Shown here one piece after another: positions 1-12,644 of a stretch of DNA of 64,000 bases. The translations under genes were made by a program, and so were the position numbers. Location of the stretch: assembly GCA_009760855.2 (NCBI GenBank), contig WPIO01000082.1:1713501-1777500 (forward strand). Reading direction: 5' to 3'. Every line of letters begins with the position of its first letter. Within the stretch, counting starts at the first letter, position 1. The DNA is from Cristatella mucedo. Its lineage: Eukaryota; Bryozoa; Phylactolaemata; Cristatellidae. The notes beneath the pieces are model-generated. The model was not told the origin of the DNA. It did not search any database and saw only the letters and a list, made by a program, of their open reading frames with translations.

Positions 1-368
1 GAAAGATGGAGACAAGGGAAAACCTATCATAGTGAAAGGGCAACACGAAAGTACTACCTAGTGAGCAGATTTACACGAAAAGTGCTACTACGACACTTAA
101 AACGACAACAGTGGTCTAACTGACAGAATTGACTGCTCTGCACATATTACTTTGGCAAGCTGTACTAATCAACGGTAGCCTAGCACAAATGTTTGCTTTT
201 AAAAAGCAAAATTGAAGCATCTGATGCGGGCTAGTGGTCGCGCCCACGGCGCCTTGGCTGACCGGCACCCGGATTCGTGGACTGATGAAATCAAAGGTTG
301 CTTCTTTCAACAGAGCATACGTGAGGCTGCGCACTAATGACGCGTTCCAGTGTGGCTGCCTTCAGACG

Positions 369-405
369 ATAATAATAATAATAATAATAATGCACTTGAT
401 AAAGC
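369..405 (-). repeat. Short L2-type 3' tail fragment
   Basis: An (AAT)n run is followed by TGCACTTGATAAAGCG, which matches the reverse complement of the 3' end shared by the better L2 copies in this window (for example at 16278 and 41705). The similarity stops after about 15 bases, so this is either a very short insertion or an eroded one. Confidence 0.4.
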
Positions 406-1460
406 GAAACTCGGTGTGGAGAAGTCGTTGTACGAGCTGTTGCAGAGCAGCTCAAACAAAAACGCCATTGCTCTCGGAGTGCTAACCAACTTAATATTAG
501 CAACGCCGGCATTCCGAGCATGACGAACCAAGGGTTGTAGAAAACAAATGGTCACCTGGATGGAATACCGCCCCCCAACTCGGGCAAATGTGTACAGGCT
601 ACCTGGCGTCAACAGCATCGACATGTGAGAAATAAATGCAATAGTTTGTGAACAAACAAATGGTTGTACCGAAATATTGCTACCTTAATCCTTGAAGAAG
701 CCGTTTGTACGAGTCCACTCGCGTGGTCAGAGCAACTGGAAGCCGGGCAAGTGGCGAAAAAGATAGGAAAGGTGTAGATTAATCAGTGCTCTTCCAAATG
801 CCTACGTACGCGGGCGCAGGCAGAACACCGAAGCTGGTTCGCAGGAACGTATATTGTCGCGTGGGCCTGCAGCGCTCCGTTTCCTTCTCACCCACTCCTT
901 CCCAGCCATAACTCATCCCGTGAGTTGGCGGAAGGACAAAGCCGGCCTGTGGATAAACCACAGTCGCCAGACCACAGCTGGGCACCGGCCTGTCCTTAGG
1001 CCACAGCCACCAGCTGTTAGACCCTGGGATGGTTTAGGGCACTACCAGTCTGCCTGCACTGGCAGTGTGCCGGCAAGCCCAGTGTCTATGATCGAATCGT
1101 GCATACATAGAAACACAAACCACAAAAGGTAAGGAGAAAATCCCGCGAAGCGGCAGGCCACTGATGGTCGTCCAGTCAGCAGCAGCAGACCGAGGCTACG
1201 AGCAGTGTTGGTCCGATTGGATGCATTACTTCTCAGTTTCCGTAGAGCCGCGTCTTACTAGCGTAAGACATTTTATTATTAAATACTGAATTGCAACTTG
1301 TATGCAACGATCATAAATGTTCGCGCATGCAAAGTAGCTTATCCGGTAAGTAATAGAGCAGAACCGGAGAAACCGGTGGCATGGTGCAGAAACTACTCGG
1401 CAAGCACGGTGGCTGGCTTAAACTCAAGACGACGGCTGCTCATGTGCACTTACTTACGCA
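406..1460. other. No recognisable feature
   Basis: Only short, low-complexity or overlapping open frames occur here. None resembles a known protein and no repeat family was recognised. Confidence 0.5.
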
Positions 1461-1461
1461 C

Positions 1462-1578
1462 ATAATATATATATATATATATATTGCATATTATATTATA
1501 TATATATATATGTATATGTATATATATTATATATATATATTATATATTATATATTATATATATTATATTATATATATG
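1462..1578. repeat. (TA)n microsatellite
   Basis: The stretch is almost entirely alternating T and A with a few G or C interruptions. The 86-residue open frame across it is an artefact of the repeat. Confidence 0.9.
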
Positions 1579-1608
1579 CATGGATTAAAGTATTATTTGT
1601 TTAAATCT

Positions 1609-1738
1609 GACGTGGCCCGGTGGATGATGCTCGCCTTTTAACGACCAGGGTCGTGGGCTCAAGCATATGTAAAATGCTCTGATAGACATTCAGTTCTCTT
1701 ATGATGCTTTACAACTGAATTACATTACTATTTATGTA
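1609..1738 (+). mobile_element. SINE, family 1 (tRNA-like head, L2-like tail), decayed
   Basis: TGGCCCGGTGG matches a pol III box A. GGGCTCAAGC about 45 bases later is a worn box B. The tail (CATATGTAAAATGCTCTG.. then GTTCTCTTATGATGCTTTAC) resembles the 3' end of the local L2 elements. The copies at 12486 and 47682 share the same layout. Confidence 0.55.
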
Positions 1739-2231
1739 AACCACTCCGTTGAAGCGCTGACATCCTACGTAAGGTGCACTAGAACAGTACTTAAGATTAA
1801 TTATTAAGCTTTCTGATTTATAAGAGTGAGGAACCGGATGTCATAGTCAATGCTTAAAGGAAATGACAAAGCTTAGCGTAAGGAATACTTGAGTATGTAC
1901 GTAGGTTCGGCGTCGAACGAGCGAATGATACTTTGCCGCCATGGCTGCTACTGTACCCGTGTAGCCCTATGTGGCTATCGATTAGACTGCTCTGCACTAA
2001 TGATATGGGCTTGTTATATCTAGGGAGGCAGCTGCCTCTTGCAAGCCCGCTCTGGACTCTGCCACAGACCAGCCATTGTCTTGCGGCAGTTCGTTCGAGC
2101 TCACCCATTCCTCCAAAATCCGGAGCGAGCACCGCCGTTCGTAAAGCTTCGTCGGCCGGATTCGCCGACATCGTAGGAAGTATACTTTAGTCCAGGTTCG
2201 GCGTTTCGTCGGCACATCAATAGGTGTGAGG

Positions 2232-2475
<244 letters not shown>

Positions 2476-4104
2476 TCAAATCCATATTCAGGTTTGTCGA
2501 GGTTCGGGCCCTCAAAATTCGACAGAGGGTATGAAAGGTCTGAGCTTATCTGCCTCGGGGTCCGCGACAGACGCGCCCTCACGCTGAGCCGACAGACAGA
2601 GCTGGCCGTGAGTGTCTAAGGTCCAGTGCGCTTGCTTTCCTCGCGATCTACAGCCTCGAAAAATCCCCAACCTCATTTAATAAGACTCCACTACGTTTTT
2701 AACCGGCTTGATTCTCGTATAGGAAATTATTATTGCCCAAAATGCAGGTGCAAGGCATAAAGACCGCATAGATTATATGGGCTGTGCTTACGCGAAGTAC
2801 CAAATGGCGGTACCTCCTATTGTATAAGTGGGTATAACCGGCTGGTGCTAAATCCCGCGTAGTGATTGCTTGGCTAGTAGTTACTAACTCCAGCCAGTCA
2901 CGTGCATCCGTCGGAATTTCGGATATTATACACGTACACATGTAACGCCACCCGCCAAAATAGAGCTCGAGCACGTGTCGCCAGCACCGCGTTTCCTGTT
3001 TAGAAACTCTGCACGTGTAGCACCCAATTTACAGCACGTGACGGAATCGCCGAACCGTATAAGGCTAGACCGCAGAGCTGCAGCGATTGCATCGCGGATA
3101 TGCCCTGCTGCATGTGCTAAGCCGGACCCCGCGCGCGTTTGTGCATGTAGGACTGGAGGCAGGAAGATTTATACGGACGTACTCGTTGAGACCGGCGTGC
3201 TTATCGGGCTGCATTTGCAACCGCACAGAAGGGCCGCACTCTTCATAGACGCCGAGGTTAAGTTTCGCAGGCGACCGCGACCGCTATTCTGCTCGGTCCC
3301 AGACTCATTGTTCGCTCGTGCCGCTGCTTGTGCCCCGGCGACCGTGAAAGGCCAACGTTTACCTTGAATACGAGCCTGCGGCTGTGCACACACACGTGCC
3401 CTGAACGTGCGCAACTATCGAGCGCCAACCTTTGTCTAGAAGGCGTATTGGCGTTCTGAAATATTTCTTCATATTTGCACTCGTCATTCGGCGAGGTTGA
3501 CGAGACGACGACACGCGACGTCGACAGTTAGGGGAGCGTAAAGATGCTGCCCGAGTGGGCAGAGCCTGCAACTGAAGGCTGCAGGTCTAGGGTGACGAGT
3601 ACCTGCAGCTATTGTATCGCTAAGCAATTATTGGCTCCCGATCGGCGGCTCGAGCGTCGCTTTGGTCCGTTCGAGCTCAATAAAAGCGGCGGCGGCCGCC
3701 TAGCTTGCTCAGATTCTGGGGAGAGGAAGTACGTTCCTTCACTCTTATTACGGACGCGAAGTAAAAACGGCTTTTAAACTCAAACCCCTCTCTCTCTCTC
3801 CACGAACACAGCGCCGTAGCAGTGCATGACTTTTCAGACAGACGTCTGGCAAACGCTGGTGGCGCTGGCGTCTTGAAAGCAGAGCTATCGACGAGTCGTC
3901 TTTGCTTCCGCCGGTGCACTCAGTTATGCCGCCGGCAACGGAGTGCGGCATCAGTCGAGAGCCGACCCCCCCTCCCTGTGCCATACGGTAGAGTGACTCG
4001 CCAATGTGAACCTGTCTATTTTATAACTACAGATAGGCGCAGTGGTAGCAGCACCAGTCTTAGCTTACCGTTCACTTCGAAGCCCAAAGTGCCACTCGCC
4101 GATT
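2476..4104. other. No recognisable feature
   Basis: Moderately GC-rich unique sequence. Several overlapping open frames of 70-130 residues occur on both strands (for example 2975-3367), but none shows a recognisable domain, consistent splice sites or repeat similarity. Confidence 0.45.
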
Positions 4105-4400
4105 AGGGCGTAATAATAATAATTAAACTGAGCCGTTTGTATCACGCCCACAGAGAACAAAGTCTAGCAAGTGGCAACGTACAGATGCTGCACAGGGAGC
4201 GTGTCAAATGGTTAGCGATAGAATGCAGTGTCAGCACGCATGAGCACTCAGAAAAAGACAAATCCCAAGGACCCAGCAAATTGTGTGAGGAACATGTGTG
4301 TGCGTTTTTGCTTCCTTTTAAGCGCAAGCGTCTACAAATACCAAAAAAATCAATCCGACAATAAAAAAAAGGATTGGAAGTTGAGACGACTTCCACAAAA
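4105..4400 (-). mobile_element. L2-type non-LTR element, 3' tail
   Basis: It begins with (TAA)n and continues as the reverse complement of the L2 3' UTR seen elsewhere. Shared signposts are the CAGTGTCAGCACGCATGAGCAC block and the GACCCAGCAAAT block, which correspond to CAGTGTCAGCATGCATAAGCAC and GACCCACTAAAT at 52950-53025. No reverse transcriptase codons remain. Confidence 0.65.
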
Positions 4401-5391
4401 AATGATTATGCAACCAATCTCCAACCCCAAAGTAAACCGAAAGCAACATATCTGCGAATCATAAACTTACCCAACTTTGCATCATATGCGACCTGGATCC
4501 AACTTTTCGAATCTTGGTTCATTAAGGTATATTTTTACTGCTTGTTGAGATGCATGCTTGTGACTTTTAAACAACTTCATCTGCGGCGTGGCCCTATACT
4601 TTGTAAATTCCGTAACTCGGCTAATATGAAACGGATCAACGGGAAATTTTAAGTATGAGATAAGCTCTAATTTTATCACTGACAATTAGTTTATGATTTC
4701 AGTAGGATACGTTTTGCTTTACATGTCATCAAACATCCTAGAGCTTAATTTGACGAAAGAGAAGACTATAAATTCTGATGAAAATCGCACCAAGCACAGA
4801 TCTCTGGAGTGCTCTGTAGTTTAGAGGCTTCGCGGATGATTACTGCCTGCTGGCATGAACCCTGTGAAGTATCTCACTGAAATAGGACCTAAACCATTGC
4901 AGCTCAGTACCAGTGGTACACAGGCAATTTGGCGGCGCTCAAGAAGGACGTGGTGACAATAGTATCAAATTATACCAAAAGTTCAAGCAAAACTAGCTGA
5001 AGGATTCTACTTAAGTCTACATGTATGAATTGGGAATTTTTACCATCTAAATGTAGATTACAATATAGACGATGCCAAATAGGTATACTTCTGGAACTAC
5101 TATTGATCTCGGGACTGTAATAACCTTGCTGTAGTAGCTACAAACGTTTAACTGTTTCCTTTAATTAAGGCAGTCCGTGGCTATTATAAAAAGGAAATCT
5201 GACATAATTAGCTATGTTATTTGTCAATATTTGGCATTGCCACCTTATTAGGCTCAAAGATAAATTTCTATCGAGAGTTTTAGACTCATTTACAGCTGTC
5301 GCAGTAGCTGTCTTGTCTACATCTATATCACCGACTGCCGTCACAGCAACAAGCTGGGCTTCAATCCATCTTCTGAGCCTTTGGCTTGTCA

Positions 5392-5834
5392 GACATTCAG
5401 GTCATTGGCAGTTTACTTGGCATGAAACAGGCAAGCGCCTTTTGATTCAGCCTCATCTCTTCCTTTATGGGCTTATGCATGCTGACATTGCCCCTGCTAC
5501 TACTAACAATATCTAGCATGTCACATTTAACAATGTTATGTTTGAGGACATTGGGAATGTTACCACTAATCATTTGGTCATGCTTTCTTATCAGCATCTT
5601 TAAAGTTCCTAGAAAGATATACAGTCAACTCCGCTTATTAGAGCACGCTCGAGCCGGCAAATGGCTCTTCTTATAGGCGGAGTATTCCCATAGGCAGAGT
5701 GAAACTATAGTTAGAGTAAATCTTGGAAGTGGACGTAGCACTCCTATTTCTGATATTTTTATACTCGGAGTCGACTTATAGTTCACTGAAGGTGCTATGT
5801 AACTGTATTATTATTGTTATTATTATTATTATTT
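5392..5834 (+). mobile_element. L2-type 3' tail split by a small DNA element
   Basis: 5392-5620 follows the L2 3' UTR (GCTTATGCATGCTGACATTG, then several CATGTTA-type phrases and CCTAGAAAGATAT). The expected continuation to the terminal ATT-rich microsatellite appears only after 5778 (GTATTATTATTG..). The intervening 157 bases are annotated separately. Confidence 0.55.
5621..5778. mobile_element. Probable pogo/Tigger-like MITE
   Basis: The left end reads ACAGTCAACTCCGCTTATTA directly after a TA-rich site. The right end contains CGGAGTCGACT, whose reverse complement AGTCGACTCCG matches the left end imperfectly. The interior includes CTTATAGGCGGAGT and CCATAGGCAGAGT, a style familiar from Tc1/mariner-pogo MITEs. 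The insertion interrupts an L2 tail. The inverted repeats are short and imperfect, so the class is tentative. Confidence 0.4.
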
Positions 5835-6299
5835 CAATAGGTACTTGAACTAATCTCACGATGAAAGCATCACCAGTGCACACAATAAAAGAAAGAGCGA
5901 ACCACGATGCATCGTTTCAGAAGCGATTGAAACCGAAAATTATCAGACTCCCCCCCCCCCGGCATCGTCTACCCAATCAAGTCGTGGACGCTTTACATAA
6001 AGTTAGTCTGTATGGTATGATGGAAAGCATCTGCGAGATCTCATAGCTGAGAATGCCATCCGCTGACAGACTCTAGAAATTCATTGAAAATAATGTCGCC
6101 ATGAATCGTAGCAGCGAGTCAGTTTGCTTTTTGTGACCCACCGATTCAACAATCACAACATAGCCTGTCGATGTACGAAGTATTCATACGCCTCGAAATA
6201 AATGCTTGGATGATGCTTGGCGATTAAACTTGCAACAGGGACAGTATAAGTTTTGAAATGAAACTGATCGCTGGGACATGCCCTACTTTATAGGTCCAC

Positions 6300-6706
6300 C
6301 GGACGACCTTTGGCCATTGACTGACATCACAGTGTCCTCTGACTTGGCGACATTTGGAGGTAAGCTGAAAGCGAACCTGTTGATTGCAGCATTTGGTGGA
6401 TCCTTGCGATTGGTCCTTTGTGTGCTCGTGCATGCTGACAGTGTGCATGCTACCAATAAGCATATTATACGTTTTGACCTGTGCATTTCACCTCTAAGCA
6501 TGCCATGCTTTTTGAAATTGTGCATGTTATCACTGACCATTTGCATGTTGACACTGTGCATGTTATCTCTAACCATATTATTCTTGTTGACAATGCATAT
6601 TACTACTAACCATCGCCTCTGTTACAGCATATGTAAAGTGCCTAGAAAGAGATTAAGTTCTCTTAGGGCACCATATAAATGTATTATCATTATTATCATT
6701 ATTTAC
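6300..6706 (+). mobile_element. L2-type 3' end
   Basis: It starts with worn codons for the C-terminal end of the L2 ORF (the 'ttFkkkLKt.Lf' region). It then runs through the full 3' UTR with CATGCTGACAGTGTGCATGC repeats, CCTAGAAAGAGATTAAGTTCTC and a terminal (ATT)n-like run at 6678-6704. The 173-residue open frame here is a shadow of the repeat. Confidence 0.75.
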
Positions 6707-9590
6707 ATCTCTCTGAAGAGTCCAAGATTTGACGTGGACGAATTTTCCGCAATGCACGTGACGCCTAGGCAAGACAACAGGCGCCCAAGAAGGCATTGAT
6801 AGTCAATAGAAAAAAAGCTGCAGAGAGACTCTAAGGCAAAATTCTGAGAATATTGTTATAAACTAGCACCAGTGCTGGCACTATGGAGAAATTTGCTCTA
6901 CAACCTAACTGAAACTTGATTGGTGGTTTAAAAGTTCTGATAGAAGACTTGAACTGTTTTGAGACTATTTACTCCAGTGTCTTAGATAAGAAGCGGCAAT
7001 AGGGACACTGAGGGCGGAAGTCGATATAATTCTCCTGCTCTAGTCCCGAAGCCCCGATAAGTAGCCAGGCGAAGGCCTCTTTAAAAGATGCTTTGGCAGA
7101 GAACCCGAGGCTATAGACCAATTTACTATGTTGGCGACATTGGGCGACAGGAAAACTGGGCATTTCAGAAGGAGCGTAGTGGTTATGGTCTGGAGGGCTA
7201 CTAGTTTTCTTGGACTGAAAAATAAACTTTTGAGATATGGTTAGAAGGAGCTGGTGTGAAAGTGGACATTGAAGCAGAGTGAGAAAGGGAAGTTGACGAT
7301 TCCAGGGAGGATGTCACCGTCGGAATGGATTCTCTGATTGGGTCAACTTTGCGCTCACAGAAGCTAGAAAAGTGATTGGCTAAATCACCACGAGCATTGC
7401 TACGTATGGTGCAGACTTAGGTGTGGCAAAAGAGGTGGCGATGGTCGACATCAGCATTTTTTAACTGAGCGTCTATCATGGCGCCAAGCTCTTTAAAAAA
7501 CTAGGCTTGACTTTGGCCACGATGGTATAGTATCACTACAATATCCTCATGAGCCATCTGGTATCAAGTCAGTCATGATCTCGCATATGGTTGTCAAGCC
7601 AACACTCAGTATTCTTAGCTTGTAGCAACCACTGGCTCCCCAATCGCTTGCCAGCTGCAAGGCGAATCCCACGAGGTCAGACATGCCCGAAATCACGTCC
7701 GTCTTGTTGTGGCAGCATACAGAGGACACTTCTTACCCGCCGCTTGGGCTAAGCGGATGGCATCTTTCTCTGCCTGCCGTTCTGCCTGATCTCTGACCTC
7801 TTCTCTTTGTCTATCTCCCTCTCTACTACTGTTGCGAATAAATAGTCACGCCCTGACTACGTACCCTGACTACTCGTGGTTAACATCAATCGATGATCAC
7901 ACTCAACAAAAATCCAGTTCAAAATCTGCGGTAAACCGCAGGCTATCTTGGCAAGGGCGCAAATTGTGCCTAGTCAGAGGAGCAAACTTGTCCCGACCAT
8001 CGGCGAGCGTCCTGTTTTACTAATCCACCAGTGAGGGCAGATCGTATACGGAGAATTGGGCAAAAGCAGCAAGGAAGATGGCAAAACTGTTGGAAACCGC
8101 TTCAACATCAAGGTTCCTAAGGTGTCGAGAATTGCGTGCAAATAGTAATACTGAACGGAATACACCACACTGCCTATGGATAGAGACTCTCCTTTTTCCA
8201 AAAATATTCTCTTAGCGCCCCCGCCTCGTTGGCCCTTGTTGACCCCTCGGTGTTCATTTCCAGCTCGCTACCCCGCTTTCAGGGCGAGGATACCAGGCTT
8301 ACGAAAGCGGTTTCAGAGGCCATTTAGGCCATCAGGTCTTTGACGCGACGATAAAAGATAAAAGGTAATCCATAGAGGATCTACGATGCTTTCGTCGATG
8401 AGGCTTAAAAAGATTCCGGTATGGCATTTGCTCAGCGTGGACGTTCAGCGTCGGCTTCCAAAAGAAATGTCCTTTTGTTTAATATTTATTTTTATTTATT
8501 TTATATCCTTTCATTTAAGGAGGCAGTCGATCGTAATTTTTTCAATTTTTTTAGATATAGTCCATTTTCCGCGGGTATTAAAAGGCCTGCCGAGCGGCGG
8601 CGTGCCTTCAGTTCGCAACTTGGCCCCTTCGAATTAACGTCGCTTTCCTCAGAGACGGCTGAGCTTACAAGGGTTTCCAGTGGCGCGCCTTCTGCGACGA
8701 GCTTCGGGCTATCAAAAAAGTAAGAAATAAGAAAAATTGGACTGTGCGAAGCTTGTAACTGATCTCCATAGAAAGGCTCGAGATAGCTTTATGAGTGATA
8801 GTAAACCTGGCGTCTAGCTAGCCCTCGGGGCGAAGCTGAAGGTCAAAAACTGCAATTACGGTCTTCTTTTAGACAGCGTTTGAAAAGCTTATGGAAATCG
8901 GCGCTCTTTTGGTTTGTTCATTCAGATTGTCAAAAAATGGCTCGAATGCATGTCATAAAAGGGCTGTGGATAGCCAATCTCAATGAACTGGAGGAATTTT
9001 ATGGACGAGAGGCTCACAAGACCTTTCGGGGACGCGAAGCTTCATGGTCTGTCTTAAAGTGAGCCACCAGACAGGATAGAAAATCCCGTGCCGCACCCCT
9101 TCATAGTTTTAGTTTCTATTTACTCGGTTGGGGCTGAAATTACATATAAAAAATTGCTAGAAAATTCAATTTAAAGATCAGCTCTGCAGACTACTATGCC
9201 GAGGCCGCTTGAGTAATAACCGTAGAGACAATGTTAACATTCAGCCAGGTCGTTTCCGGTTGCTCAGGCATAGAGCTGGGGTGAGGTCTGGCGAACAAGA
9301 TCTATCGAGCCTTTAGCCGTCCCTCGAAAGCGAGGCAGTCTCTCGCTGATGGCCAGCGTGCTTCCAATGAGAAGCTGCCGGGAGCTTAGCAAATAAAGTG
9401 ACTCGCTGAAAGTGTTTGCACAGCAGCTCCAGATGCTTGTTGGCGAGTTTCAGATTTGACGCGCTTCACCAGATGGAACGATCGCTCACGTCCAGGGCCT
9501 GTTCCCGGAGTAGCTTTCTTCTAGGGATTCTTGTTTCTGTAGTTGCTAGATAGGTAGCTATTGTAGACACGCTCGAGGCGGCGATGGCGG
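6707..9590. other. Mostly featureless; one weak minus-strand coding-like patch
   Basis: No gene was recognised. On the minus strand at about 7690-7835 one frame reads as charged and coiled-coil-like (..REEVRDQAERQAEKDAIR..) followed by a possible GTAAGA donor. This could be a lone exon or a fragment of a retroelement gag. The 100-residue open frame at 8421-8723 has no recognisable domain. Confidence 0.3.
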
Positions 9591-9594
9591 CGGC

Positions 9595-9640
9595 GCTCGA
9601 GCGGCCCGCCATTGGCTACGTGCTGCCTCGGGCTCTCAAA
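9595..9640 (+). promoter_or_regulatory. GC-rich inverted-CCAAT patch, possible promoter
   Basis: A locally GC-rich stretch (GGCGGCGATGGCGGCGGCG) is followed by an inverted CCAAT box, CCATTGGCT, at 9610. An 87-residue open frame of unknown nature starts 75 bases downstream (9686-9949). There is no independent support for transcription. Confidence 0.2.
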
Positions 9641-9977
9641 TAGGGGCGTGAGTTTCTTTTAACGTGCAGGGCGAGCGTTTCGTGTTTGCAGAGAGCAGTG
9701 TTAAGGAGAGCAACGAAATGCTTTCCAAATTACTTAAAAGCTCGAGTAATAGCTGAAGTGAAAAGTTTAACACAGCAAGAAGAGCTCCGAAAAATAAGTT
9801 GTGGGGGGGCTAAAGAGCTTTTCCGAATAGATTTCGACGAGAAGTCCTTGAACATGTGTCACGCACCTCAAGTTCAAGGTTTAGCGACCCACCGCGGCCA
9901 GAGTCCTGGCTGTACCTGTATATCAGTCTGTGAGAACGGCTCCAGATGATCGTCAGGTCTCACGTTCGGCACGTAGC

Positions 9978-10283
<306 letters not shown>

Positions 10284-10617
10284 GTCTTCATCTTAGGGCG
10301 ACGATACCTAGTCAAGTTATCTCTTTCAGCACTCCGAATCCGAGTTATTAGTGTGCTAGTGGCTTTTAATTCCAAGTTGGTTCGGACAGCTTATCCCTAG
10401 GCTACGACCCAGGTAAGCTACAGGTCAGATCAGCGATACGGACAATAAATGTAACTTACGTACGCACTGCCCAGAGCTCTATCGCATACGTATAGCTGGC
10501 CGGTTCCAGATTGCAATTTCTACAGGGCTGTCAGTCTTAAATCCTGTCAGTAGAAATGTCTGTTAGTCTATTCAATATATGACCACTTGAGAAACGCGAG
10601 CAATGATAAACATAATA

Positions 10618-10835
10618 ACAAGAATAATAATAATGCATTTAATATAGCGCCCTCAGAGAGCTGAATCTCCTTCTAGGCACTTAACAGATCCTGCATACAG
10701 AGCATTACTGGATGATTAGTGGTAGCATCGGCGAGCAGCAGGCACACAGTGGTACATGGTACATGCAGGTACATGCAGGTACGTGCACACGAAGGACGAA
10801 TCACAAAGACCCACTGAAAGCTGTATCTCGAGCAT
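10618..10835 (-). mobile_element. L2-type 3' tail
   Basis: The (AAT)n run, then ATAGCGCCCTCAGAGAGC and CTTCTAGGCACTT, is the reverse complement of the L2 terminus. It continues to the AATCACAAAGACCCACTGAAAG block, equivalent to 52995-53020. A short ACATGCAGGT duplication sits inside. Confidence 0.75.
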
Positions 10836-11298
10836 GGCGGCGTTCGATTGGACGCACCTCAAACAAGAGCGACGGGATGCGGCGGCTAAGGCCGCCCTCA
10901 GAAAGGTCTGCGGTGGAGAGGCGGCGGGCTGCTGACGTTCTTTTGCTCGAGACCAGATTCAACCAATGGGACTCCGGTCAGTAGCTCGCAGACTTGAGGG
11001 GGTACGAAGGCTTCAGTCGGCTGCTGGCAGATTCGAGGTATCTCTCCTCGGAGAACCAGCCCGGCTTTTTTTTAGATGGGCACGAGAAGGATGCTGGTGC
11101 GGTGGGTTCAGCCAGCTAAGTTAGTTTCAGAATATTCTTTAAGGGGCCAATCGTACTGTAAGAGCTGCTGAGAAGATTAGACAGGTCTTTAGAGGCGAGC
11201 CGATCTCTAACCTTCGGCGAGCAACTCGAGGCTCTTCAAATTAGGAATGCAAATTTCTTTCCAGACGAATTCCGGGCGGCGTACCTTGTTCGCACTGT

Positions 11299-11372
11299 CA
11301 TAATAATAATACATTTGATATATGCTCCCTCAGGGAATCCAATCTCTTTCTAGGCACTTTGCATTCACTGCA
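11299..11372 (-). mobile_element. L2-type 3' tail, short fragment
   Basis: AATAATAATACATTTGATATATGCTCCCTCAGG, then CTCTTTCTAGGCACTTTGCA and CTGCAAAGGG, matches the first 75 bases of the reverse-complemented L2 3' end. The similarity then stops abruptly. Confidence 0.7.
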
Positions 11373-12089
11373 AAGGGAAACTTTGGGCGAACGTTTCGTC
11401 AGTCTGCATCCCTTCAGAGGAAGATGTCGGCGGTTTTATGCGGAGCTGTGTTAGCCGGGCCGGGCCTGTATTCGTCGGGGGGGGGGGCAGAAATGCTTTT
11501 GGCACCGCTACCGGCCACCTTTCACACGGCGTCTGCAGAGGCCGAATGCCTGCTCGAGGCCGTACGTCCCCCTCAAGCCCGAAGCGTACCCACACACCCC
11601 CTCTCGGCCTCAGGCCCCAGGTCCCCCGTCCTCTAGCGTCCGGCCCCGTAGGATGGGCGCCTGTTTGCTGGTCGATCTCTGAATTGATTAAGCTGCTGAG
11701 CGCCACTGGCAGGGCCTGCGTGACAAAGCTTACCTGGAGCTTACCGCCTGGCGCAGCGAGTCGATTCGCTTCGCGTCAAAACGGCCAACGTGATTAATTG
11801 CACAGGAAGGGATTTACAGGAATAGAGTATGCCGTGAAGGAATTTGCTGCATCACGCGCCAACAATCATTGACGTTTTCCAAGTTGGTGGATAAAAATTG
11901 CTTACTGTCTATAGCGATGGCTATTAACCTTTGCTTGCGTAGGCAAGTAGGCAAACTGCTGAGTCACGGCGTCCGTCGCTATGACTGGCGAAACCGTACC
12001 CGTCCACTTACCAGAAAAGTATATAGTTTCCTTCTCGTAATCCATACTGTACTGCTTTCGTGAAACATATGGTAGTAATAATAACAGTA

Positions 12090-12420
12090 ATATCAACGAT
12101 ACTACTAATAATAAAACATTTGTATAACGCCCTAAACGAACTAAATGTCCTTCTAGGTACTTTACATATGCTGGAAAAGAGGCACTGCAACTGGTTAGAT
12201 ATAACTTACGGAGTGTCAGCACGCATAAGAACACAAAGAACAACTCACAAAGACTGAGTGATCCTGTAAGGAACAGATGGCTTTTTAGTGTCTTTTAAAT
12301 GTCAAGTCGGAGGATGCCGTGACGTCAGAAATGAGGGAGTTTGAGGCTTTGGGAGCATATGTAAACGATAGGCCCGGTCTCCAAAGGATACGCGGTTGGT
12401 TGGTTTGAAGCATAGCTAAT
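12090..12420 (-). mobile_element. L2-type 3' end
   Basis: The terminal repeat run and the 3' UTR signposts (CTTCTAGGTACTTTACAT, GTGTCAGCACGCATAAG) are present. They are followed by minus-strand codons matching the end of the L2 ORF (GGGAGCATATGTAAACGATAGG.. aligns with the 'YapkaWNsLP' region). A SINE follows at 12486. Confidence 0.7.
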
Positions 12421-12485
12421 AGACTTAAATCACGACCGAACGGGGGGGGCGGATACACTGCCCTAGCTGACTGAGAAGTAGTTCG

Positions 12486-12638
12486 GATAGCTGGTTTGGT
12501 CCAGTGGTTAAGGTGCTCGCCCCGACCAAGGCCTGGATGAGGTCGTGGGCTCGAGCCCTGAGGCATATGTGAAGCGCCTGAATAGAGATTAAGTTCTCTT
12601 GGGGCGCTGTACAAATGAAATATTTATTTATTTATTTA
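12486..12638 (+). mobile_element. SINE, family 1 (tRNA-like head, L2-like tail)
   Basis: This is the clearest copy of the family. TGGTCCAGTGG gives box A and GGGCTCGAGCC gives a box B-like site 45 bases on. The body then ends in GAATAGAGATTAAGTTCTCTTGGGGCGCTGTACAAATG followed by (ATTT)n. That end is nearly the same as the L2 3' terminus in this window (CTAGAAAGAGATTGAGTTCTCT..GCGCT). A shared 3' end is the classic arrangement by which a SINE uses the L2 reverse transcriptase; that role is inferred here. Confidence 0.75.
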
Positions 12639-12644
12639 AAAAAA

